The notes under the pieces: model-generated
Seen by the model: only the letters and a program-made list of their open reading frames with translations
Database searches by the model: none
Told to the model about the DNA's origin: nothing
NCBI GenBank assembly: GCA_035480615.1
Contig: DATIHO010000037.1
Span: 1-8,989, forward strand
Origin: CAIPFQ01 sp035480615
GTDB taxonomy: Bacteria > Chlamydiota > Chlamydiia > Chlamydiales > SM23-39
Direction: 5' to 3'
Length of the DNA: 8,989 bases
Shown here: positions 1 to 5,482 of the stretch, one piece after another
How positions within the stretch are numbered: position 1 is the stretch's first letter
Layout: the number at the start of each line of letters is the position of its first letter
Program-made: the position numbers and the translations under genes

Positions 1-141
1 CAGAATCTGCTGCGTCGGCTCTGCAGCATCTTTTTTGTCTTCGCTCGCGCCTTGCCATTCGGCAATGGTCGCTCGCTCCAGAACAAAAAATCTGCGCAGC
101 CTCCTTGCATATTTCTGCCAATTTAATTTTAAATCACTATA
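1..141 (-). repeat. Partial dispersed repeat copy, related to the interior of the 2954-3118 element
   Basis: Bases 1-110 align in inverted orientation with the interior of the element at 2954-3118. Shared blocks include GCAGCAT, a T-run, CTCGCGCCTTGCC, GGCAATGGTCGCTCGCTCC and CCTCCTT. A small stem TTGCC-(4)-GGCAA lies at 52-65 and its counterpart is at 3031-3043. Past the shared CCTTG, both copies reach TATA after the same distance (here 138-141), so 141 is proposed as the boundary, but the 26-bp terminal arm is not preserved. The other end lies beyond the window start. On the minus strand a frame is open from 180 to 1 and reads FFVLERATIAEWQGASEDKK, but it has no ATG. I treat it as a repeat rather than a gene. 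Confidence 0.72.
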
Positions 142-222
142 CCATATTCCCTCTGAATGAAGAGAAAATATTTTAGCTGATCAAACCAGGTTATGCAACG
201 GTCTCACATGACGATTTTTCTT

Positions 223-1224
223 CTATGGCGAATACGCATCCAACCGCCATCCTGGAAGGGAATTTTCTCTACTTTGCTTGAAAATTTGGGCAGCTCGAGA
301 GGAGTATCCTTCATGCAGCCAAATCAATCCCATCCAAAACCCCGCAAAACTTCTCCAGCCAAAACTCCACTCAAAATCTGCGTATGCTTGAAAATATCTC
401 TCCAACTCAATCCGCTCATCTCCCTTGATGCATCCGATCGTTTGCTCCGCTTCCAAAAGCTCGTGCTCAGAAAAAAAATCAGAAATCACGGAGAGACGCT
501 CAATCGTGCAAGCGCTCAATAAGGGAGAAACCGTGATATCAGCATTTGGCGGAAAAATCAAAAGCGCGTTGGGAATAAAACAGATCAGATAATGCGGATT
601 AATCGCTAGGACGGCATCAATCAAGTTTGCCAAATCAGGATAATGTGCAAAGCAAGTCCCTTGAATACGATCCGGATAAAGAGATGGCTGAAAATCACAG
701 ACATCATCAATGAGAATAATCGAATCCGTTTGCCCCCATGCCCGAATGGCTGCCAATTCCTCTAAGATCGGAGTATTTTTTCCCCCCTTGCCGCTTCTAT
801 CTCCTCCATCATAGTGGCCATCGAGGTAAAAGAGGATCCTTCCTCGACATTGTGGAAAAATAGAAAGCAGAACACTCCCTGAATCACCCAGATAGACGCA
901 AACGTTCCCTGTGTTTTTAAACCTTTCGATAGCAAGACAATAAAATTCAGGAAAAAGCTCTATCGTATGGACGCTTCTAAAGATCTGACTTGCTTTCTTA
1001 GCAGTATCTCCGAAATGAGTTCCTGTCTCGACAAAAACTTCGACTTCGAAAATAGACTTGAGTTTCTTCAAAAAATTGGGATCGAGAGATCCATCGCTGA
1101 AATCTTTTTGAATCGCGAAATGGAGCCTTTGAGATGACGCTTCTTCAAAAAAAGGGATGTTTTTTCTCTGTAATTCGCTTGATGCCAAGCTGGCGACACA
1201 AAAAAAGACAAAAAAAATCCTCAC
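223..1224 (-). CDS. Putative exported class I SAM-dependent methyltransferase-like protein
   Basis: This 333-residue protein starts at a GTG (1222-1224). Its N-terminus MRIFFVFFCVASLASS has the charge, hydrophobic core and small-residue end of a Sec signal peptide. The body resembles a Rossmann-fold methyltransferase: a glycine-rich SAM loop VFVETGTHFGDT (63-74), an acidic strand end HTIEL (86-90), GDSG (113-116), DGHYDGGD (135-142) and ILIDDVCDF (170-178). Residues about 270-320 add an aromatic, probably helical tail. Acceptor substrate unknown. A signal peptide on a SAM enzyme is odd because SAM is cytosolic. The N-terminus may instead be a membrane anchor, or the protein may only keep the fold. 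The first codons contain T8 and T7 runs (1210-1217 and 1200-1206 on the plus strand) that could slip. No good ribosome binding site precedes the GTG. Confidence 0.75.
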   Translation of the reverse strand: MRIFFVFFCVASLASSELQRKNIPFFEEASSQRLHFAIQKDFSDGSLDPNFLKKLKSIFEVEVFVETGTHFGDTAKKASQIFRSVHTIELFPEFYCLAIERFKNTGNVCVYLGDSGSVLLSIFPQCRGRILFYLDGHYDGGDRSGKGGKNTPILEELAAIRAWGQTDSIILIDDVCDFQPSLYPDRIQGTCFAHYPDLANLIDAVLAINPHYLICFIPNALLIFPPNADITVSPLLSACTIERLSVISDFFSEHELLEAEQTIGCIKGDERIELERYFQAYADFEWSFGWRSFAGFWMGLIWLHEGYSSRAAQIFKQSRENSLPGWRLDAYSP

Positions 1225-1232
1225 AGAAAAGC

Positions 1233-1261
1233 TTTATACGTTGTATGTTTTTTTAATTCAA
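1233..1261 (-). promoter_or_regulatory. Candidate sigma-70 promoter for the methyltransferase-like gene
   Basis: Read on the minus strand, TTGAAT (1261-1256) is followed after 17 bases by TATAAA (1238-1233). A start about 7 bases downstream would fall at about 1226, almost on the GTG start codon. If this promoter is real the mRNA would be nearly leaderless, which fits the absence of a ribosome binding site. Hexamer matches in AT-rich DNA are weak evidence. Confidence 0.35.
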
Positions 1262-1268
1262 ATGTATT

Positions 1269-1296
1269 TTGTTTATTCAACTTCTTATGATAAAAT
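1269..1296 (+). promoter_or_regulatory. Candidate sigma-70 promoter for the haloalkane dehalogenase gene
   Basis: TTGTTT (1269-1274), a 16-base spacer and TAAAAT (1291-1296) lie about 95 bases before the preferred ATG at 1391. An overlapping TATGAT (1286-1291) is an alternative -10. The promoter lies back to back with the candidate promoter of the divergent methyltransferase-like gene. Confidence 0.35.
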
Positions 1297-1298
1297 GT

Positions 1299-1316
1299 CG
1301 TGACTCGCGTGACTCG
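1299..1316 (+). repeat. Tandem 9-bp direct repeat in the dehalogenase leader
   Basis: CGTGACTCG occurs twice back to back, at 1299-1307 and 1308-1316, just downstream of the candidate -10 box. It would lie near the transcription start or in the leader of the dehalogenase mRNA. It may be a slippage duplication or a tandem protein-binding site; nothing in the window decides which. Confidence 0.6.
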
Positions 1317-1390
1317 AGAGAGAATTGACGTCACAAACGCGAATTACCACCACGGCAATAATCGGCCAGGAAAACAATCACGGGAGTTTC

Positions 1391-2275
1391 ATGATTTCAG
1401 CAGAAGAACGATATTCTAAACACCAAGTCACTATCCATGGACTCAAAATGGCATATGTCGATGAGGGCGCAGGCGATCCAATCGTCTTTCTTCATGGCAA
1501 TCCATCATCTTCTTATGAGTGGCGTAATGTAATCCCTCATCTTGTCGACATGGGTCGTTGCATTGCCCCAGATCTTATTGGAATGGGTGACTCTGATAAG
1601 CTACCCAACAGCGGGCCATCATCTTATCGCTTTGTTGAGCATCGCAAATATCTTGACGGGTTTCTTAAGGCACTTAATGTTCAGAATCGCATCACCTTAG
1701 TGCTTCACGACTGGGGTTCGGCACTTGGATTCGATTGGGCATATCGCCATCCTCATGCAATTCACGCCATTGCGTACATGGAATCGTTTGTCAAACCGAT
1801 TGATTCCTGGGATGAATGGCCTAAGGAGGCAATTGCATTGTTTCAGACGATACGATCGAGTGAAGGTGAAGAGTTAGTGCTCAACAAGAATTTTTTTGTA
1901 GAAAATATCTTGCCGGCATCCGTCTTGCGAAAATTATCCGATGCTGAAATGGCAGTCTACCGCCGACCTTACAAAAATCAGGGTGAATCGCGACGACCCA
2001 CTTTGACATGGCCACGTGAGATTCCTATAGAAGGAGAACCAAATGACGTCTGGAATATCATCCACACTTACAGTACATGGCTTAGCTCTTCACTGATTCC
2101 AAAATTGTATATCGAGGCTATCCCCGGTGCAATGTTCACATCACATCGAGATTTTGCCAAAACTTGGCCAAACCAGACCCATGTAAAAATTAGAGGTGGC
2201 CACTTTGTATCAGAAGACTCTCCAGACGAGACAGGAGCAGCAATCGCTGGATGGCTACAAAATCTCAAACAATAA
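1391..2275 (+). CDS. dhaA: Haloalkane dehalogenase (HLD-II, LinB/DhaA-like)
   Basis: This 294-residue alpha/beta-hydrolase hydrolyses carbon-halogen bonds of haloalkanes to an alcohol, a halide and a proton, without a cofactor. The full active site is visible, numbered from the ATG: HGNP (35-38) supplies the halide-stabilising Asn37, HDWGS (106-110) the nucleophile Asp107 with halide-binding Trp108, YMES the acid Glu131 and GGHFVSEDSP the base His271. These positions sit one off those of LinB (Asp108, Glu132, His272), and long stretches such as HDWGSALGFDWA match LinB from memory. The frame is open upstream to a TTG at 1325, but I prefer ATG 1391: GGGAG lies 4 bases before it and the length then fits the family. 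No neighbour belongs to a halocarbon pathway, so horizontal acquisition or another ester or halide substrate is possible. Confidence 0.93.
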   Translation: MISAEERYSKHQVTIHGLKMAYVDEGAGDPIVFLHGNPSSSYEWRNVIPHLVDMGRCIAPDLIGMGDSDKLPNSGPSSYRFVEHRKYLDGFLKALNVQNRITLVLHDWGSALGFDWAYRHPHAIHAIAYMESFVKPIDSWDEWPKEAIALFQTIRSSEGEELVLNKNFFVENILPASVLRKLSDAEMAVYRRPYKNQGESRRPTLTWPREIPIEGEPNDVWNIIHTYSTWLSSSLIPKLYIEAIPGAMFTSHRDFAKTWPNQTHVKIRGGHFVSEDSPDETGAAIAGWLQNLKQ

Positions 2276-2289
2276 AATTTGCTGAAGGG

Positions 2290-2922
2290 CTATGAACATC
2301 CATGCGTCGTAAATAACCACAAGCTCTGTATGGCCATGATAAGAGCACTGTTAAGGGAACGTACCCCCACAGATGCTAAAACGGACCCCGTTTTTTCCTT
2401 TACAACCGCAGAGGCAATGCCAAGCCCCAATTTTCCGACTGCATAAACCTTCCTTACTTGCTCTGATACAAGAGACCTGGGACCGGCCGAGTCCAAAGCA
2501 GCGGAAGCCGCAAGCATTGTCGATAATACCCCTACTCTTAGAACTTGCGCGGATCGAGAATCCATCCAATGACCTCTTCCAAAAATTCCTAAAACCATTT
2601 TCGGCACCCGGGTTAATAGAACATCTTGCAAGATTCCATGCACGACAAATGTCTGTGTTGCAGATCCGGCTACAGCTGCGGCCGAGTATAAAACAAAAAG
2701 CACTGCACCCTCAACTTTTTCCAAAAGGGAAAAATTGTGCATAATATCGCATATTTCAGAGTCCGATGGGTAAAATGTTTTCTGTACCGCATCCCTCACC
2801 GCATCCCGCGTGAGTAGACCTATTTGGGTGGCACCAACAATTGCCCCAGCCTGCGCCATGAGAACATCAGGCCAATATTTACAACCAGCGACCATCGAAA
2901 TTTTGAACGATTGAATAGCCAT
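2290..2922 (-). CDS. Hypothetical hydrophobic protein, probably membrane-associated
   Basis: I do not recognise this 210-residue protein. It is rich in Ala, Val, Leu and Gly. Hydrophobic stretches lie at about 72-98 (with LFVLYSAAAVAG), 127-145 (VLRVGVLSTMLAASAALD) and 180-203, separated by charged segments. This suggests two or three membrane spans and no clear cleavable signal. No catalytic motif is visible. It begins with MAIQS and repeats MAIQS near the C-terminus (196-200), probably by chance. The ATG at 2922 is preceded by AAGGGA at a long spacing of about 11 bases; the Met at residue 10 is an alternative start. The gene converges on the dehalogenase with 14 bases between stop codons and has a hairpin element 31 bases upstream. 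Composition and length favour a real gene, with function unknown. Confidence 0.6.
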   Translation of the reverse strand: MAIQSFKISMVAGCKYWPDVLMAQAGAIVGATQIGLLTRDAVRDAVQKTFYPSDSEICDIMHNFSLLEKVEGAVLFVLYSAAAVAGSATQTFVVHGILQDVLLTRVPKMVLGIFGRGHWMDSRSAQVLRVGVLSTMLAASAALDSAGPRSLVSEQVRKVYAVGKLGLGIASAVVKEKTGSVLASVGVRSLNSALIMAIQSLWLFTTHGCS

Positions 2923-2953
2923 ATGCTTATTTTTCCCTTTACTAGAAAATGTT

Positions 2954-3118
2954 TATACCGAAACAACCTGAAGAATCGGGAATTTGACAAGGAGGCGGCT
3001 TTAGTTTTTTGCGTCTGGAGCGAGCGACCATTGCCTATGGCAAGGCGCGAGTGAAGACCAAAAAAATGCTGCCAAGCCGACGTCGTCAAAAACCGATTCT
3101 TCAGGTTGTTTCGGTATA
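2954..3118. mobile_element. 165-bp MITE-like hairpin element with perfect 26-bp terminal inverted repeats (long form)
   Basis: The left arm 2954-2979 (begins TATACCGAAACAACC, ends AAGAATCGG) and the right arm 3093-3118 are exact reverse complements over 26 bp, and the match stops at once outside them. The 113-bp interior is related to bases 1-110 of this window. It carries a small stem TTGCC-TAT-GGCAA (3031-3043) and an AAGGAGG (2989-2995) also conserved in the other copy. Ends in TATA suggest insertion at a TA dinucleotide. There is no transposase inside, so it would be moved in trans. It lies between the hydrophobic-protein gene and glpF and could fold into a long hairpin if transcribed. 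Confidence 0.85.
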
Positions 3119-3160
3119 CATCCCCATTGGGAGGTCAATGTAACCTAACCGCAGCATTTT

Positions 3161-3180
3161 AAGCCAGAGTTATTTGGCTT
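3161..3180. other. Small inverted repeat downstream of glpF
   Basis: AAGCCA (3161-3166) and TGGCTT (3175-3180) can pair around an 8-base loop, 24 bases past the glpF stop codon. On the glpF-sense strand the stem is followed by AAAA rather than a T-run, so it is not a standard intrinsic terminator. It may act as a 3'-end stabiliser or be incidental. Confidence 0.3.
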
Positions 3181-3203
3181 GAGCCCGCATTTGGATAGCT
3201 TCC

Positions 3204-3923
3204 TCATTGGACTAAAAAAATTCGATAGATCAGAGCTCCGATCGATCCGCCGACAAGAGGTCCGAAAATAGGAATCCAAGCATAGTCCCATTCGGAAGAC
3301 CCCTTGCTGCCGATCGGCAGCCAAGTATGCATGATGCGAGGGCCGAGATCGCGAGCGGGATTGATGGCGAATCCAGTCGGACCGCCAAGCGATAAGCCGA
3401 TGCCAAAGATCAAAATGCCGACGAGATACGGACCGGTGGCTGCGGTTATGGCATTGTGCCGGTCATAGATAATTAAGATGCCGAGAAGAAGCACTGCAGT
3501 GGCGATCGTTTCTGTCAAAAAATTTCGGCCATTCTTCCGAATTGCAGGCTTTGTTGAAAAACAGAGCAATTTCATAGTGGGATCGGGCGTACAAGACCAA
3601 TGGCCGAGATAGGTGCACCAAACTAACGCCTGCCCTGCCATGGATCCAAGAAGCTGCGCTATCCAATAAACAGGAACAAGACGCCATGAGATTTTCTGAA
3701 TGAGTGCAAAGCTGAATGAAACCGCAGGGTTGAAATGAGCGCCGCTCAACCACCCGCAATAGACAGCGATGGCGACGGCAAAGCCCCACCCAGCTGTGAT
3801 TACGATCCAACCACTTTGGTTTCCTTTCGTTTTTTTCAAGAGGACGTTTGCAACGACTCCGTTGCCAAGAAGTATCAATAAGCACGTACCGATAAATTCG
3901 CCTGTAAATATCTGTAGAATCAT
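3204..3923 (-). CDS. glpF: Glycerol uptake facilitator (aquaglyceroporin)
   Basis: This 239-residue major intrinsic protein forms an inner-membrane channel for facilitated entry of glycerol. Both hallmark half-helix motifs are present: GAHFNPAVS (NPA at 65-67) and GFAINPARDLGP (NPA at 188-190 followed by Arg191-Asp192). The Asp after NPAR marks the glycerol-conducting branch. By alignment with E. coli GlpF the selectivity filter is Trp46, Gly176, Phe185 and Arg191, all canonical. Six membrane spans plus two re-entrant loops are expected and the hydrophobic pattern fits. The ATG at 3921-3923 has GAGGA very close upstream, and an in-frame TAA four codons upstream rules out a longer start. It is transcribed away from glpK instead of in the common glpFK operon. 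GlpK would trap the imported glycerol by phosphorylation. Confidence 0.96.
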   Translation of the reverse strand: MILQIFTGEFIGTCLLILLGNGVVANVLLKKTKGNQSGWIVITAGWGFAVAIAVYCGWLSGAHFNPAVSFSFALIQKISWRLVPVYWIAQLLGSMAGQALVWCTYLGHWSCTPDPTMKLLCFSTKPAIRKNGRNFLTETIATAVLLLGILIIYDRHNAITAATGPYLVGILIFGIGLSLGGPTGFAINPARDLGPRIMHTWLPIGSKGSSEWDYAWIPIFGPLVGGSIGALIYRIFLVQ

Positions 3924-3994
3924 ATCCTCGAGTTATTTTAATTGACTTTTCATGTCAATGCAATAAAAGAAGATTTAAAGGGTTAATAACTATT
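3924..3994. promoter_or_regulatory. Divergent glpF / glpK intergenic control region with inverted repeat
   Basis: These 71 bp must hold the starts for both glpF (minus) and glpK-glpD (plus). The inverted repeat ATTGAC-(7)-GTCAAT lies at 3941-3959. Each arm also gives a -35-like element: TTGACT on the plus strand (3942-3947) and a consensus TTGACA on the minus strand (3958-3953). The corresponding -10 boxes are poor on both strands (for example ATAACT at 3936-3931 for glpF). A regulator bound to the repeat could control both directions together, but no regulator gene is in the window. AAAGGG (3977-3982) is the nearest glpK ribosome binding site, at a long spacing of 12. Confidence 0.45.
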
Positions 3995-5482
3995 ATGCAA
4001 TATCTCCTTGCTCTCGACCAGGGAACCACTTCTTCCCGATCTTTGATTATCGATAAGCGGGGGCATATCGTCTCAATCGCTCAACGAGAATTTCAGCAGC
4101 ATTTCCCCGCCTCCGGATGGGTAGAGCACGATCCGGAAGAAATCTGGTCTTCCCAATTTTCCGTCGCAAATGAGGCGATAGCCAAAGCCGCAATTTCGCC
4201 AAAAGATATCGCTGCGATCGGCATCACGAACCAAAGAGAAACAACGATCCTCTGGAACAGAAAAACCTCGAAGCCCATCGCCATGGCGATCGTGTGGCAG
4301 GATAGGCGGACGACCCCTCTTTGCGAGCATCTGAAAAAGCAAGGGTTTGAACCTCTTTTCATGCAAAAGACAGGTCTCCTGCTTGACCCCTATTTTTCGG
4401 GAACCAAAATCAGTTGGCTCTTGGACCATGTGAATGGTGCTCGCAAAATGGCAGAAAAAGGGGAACTCGCTTTTGGGACTGTCGATTCATGGCTGATCTG
4501 GCAATTGACGAAAGGCAAGATTCATGCGACCGACGCGACCAACGCAAGCCGCACGCTGCTATACAATATCCATACTCTCCAATGGGACGATGAACTGTTA
4601 AAAATCTTCGACATTCCTAGATCGATCCTGCCGGAGGTTCGATCATGCAGCGAAATTTACGGCCAGACGGCCAACCACGTTTTCTCGATATCGATCCCGA
4701 TCGCAGGGATCGCTGGAGACCAGCAGGCGGCCCTTTTTGGCCAAGCCTGTTTCAGTGCCGGAATGGCCAAAGGGACCTATGGAACAGGCTGTTTCATCCT
4801 CATGAACACCGGCAATAAAGCGGTCATTTCAAAAAACAAATTGCTGACCACGGTCGCATTGCAAATGAATGGCGAAACGCACTATGCCTTGGAAGGAAGC
4901 GTATTTAATACCGGTACGGCAATCCAATGGTTCCGCGACAATCTGGGCTTGATTAAAAAAAGTTCCGATATCGACATGCTGGCCGGCACTGTGCCCGATG
5001 CCGGAGGTGTGTTCTTCGTTCCCGCGTTCACCGGGTTGGGCGCTCCTCATTGGGATCCTTACGCGCGGGGGACGATCTTAGGCATATCGAGAGGGACTAC
5101 GGGCGCCCATATCGCCCGTGCGATCTTGGAAAGTATCGCCTTTCAAGCAGCCGATATCTTGCGAGCGATGGAAAGCGATGCCGAATTGAATTTAACGGAA
5201 CTTCGGGTAGATGGCGGCATCGTCGCAAGCGATTTGACCATGCAATTTCAGGCCGACCTGATGCAAATCCCTGTCATGAGGCCTAAAAATAGAGAACTCA
5301 CTGCACTCGGCGCGGCTTTTCTCGCCGGCCTCGCAGTCAAAGTCTGGCCGAATCCGCGCGAGATTGCCGCCTCATGGCAACTCGAAAGGAAATTCTGTCC
5401 TACTATGGATGATTTAAAACGACGTAAGTTCTTGGAAAAATGGGATCGCGCCATCGCGTGCGCAAAGGGTTGGGAAAGTTGA
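3995..5482 (+). CDS. glpK: Glycerol kinase
   Basis: This 495-residue FGGY-family kinase transfers phosphate from ATP to glycerol, giving sn-glycerol-3-phosphate in the cytosol; E. coli GlpK is 502 residues. The N-terminal ATPase-fold loop LALDQGTTSSR lies at 5-15. The substrate residues NQRETT (79-84, Arg81-Glu82) and WQDRR (101-105, Asp103) follow. The catalytic Asp242 is in GDQQAALFGQ (241-250), and the ATP-binding loop KGTYGTGCF is at 259-267. The C-terminal FGGY signature region RVDGGIVASDLTMQFQADL is intact at 404-422. No key residue is missing. The gene overlaps glpD and is probably co-transcribed with it; glpF runs divergently. Together they form a glycerol catabolic module. Confidence 0.98.
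   Translation: MQYLLALDQGTTSSRSLIIDKRGHIVSIAQREFQQHFPASGWVEHDPEEIWSSQFSVANEAIAKAAISPKDIAAIGITNQRETTILWNRKTSKPIAMAIVWQDRRTTPLCEHLKKQGFEPLFMQKTGLLLDPYFSGTKISWLLDHVNGARKMAEKGELAFGTVDSWLIWQLTKGKIHATDATNASRTLLYNIHTLQWDDELLKIFDIPRSILPEVRSCSEIYGQTANHVFSISIPIAGIAGDQQAALFGQACFSAGMAKGTYGTGCFILMNTGNKAVISKNKLLTTVALQMNGETHYALEGSVFNTGTAIQWFRDNLGLIKKSSDIDMLAGTVPDAGGVFFVPAFTGLGAPHWDPYARGTILGISRGTTGAHIARAILESIAFQAADILRAMESDAELNLTELRVDGGIVASDLTMQFQADLMQIPVMRPKNRELTALGAAFLAGLAVKVWPNPREIAASWQLERKFCPTMDDLKRRKFLEKWDRAIACAKGWES

Noticed and set aside
193..522. Plus-strand open frame of 109 codons
   Set aside because: It lies antisense to the methyltransferase-like gene, has an unlikely composition and no ribosome binding site.
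2373..2744. Plus-strand open frame of 123 codons
   Set aside because: It is fully antisense to the 2290-2922 gene and rich in Pro, Gln, Lys and Arg as expected for a shadow frame. The minus-strand frame has coherent hydrophobic segments.
2820..3089. Small frames on both strands across the 2954-3118 element
   Set aside because: They are produced by the repeat and cross its boundary. The shared repeat at 1-110 does not keep the same frame.
3161..3180. Intrinsic terminator for glpF
   Set aside because: The stem is only 6 bp and no T-run follows on the glpF-sense strand.
3463..3885. 140-codon minus-strand frame inside glpF
   Set aside because: It overlaps glpF in another phase, and glpF has all aquaglyceroporin motifs.
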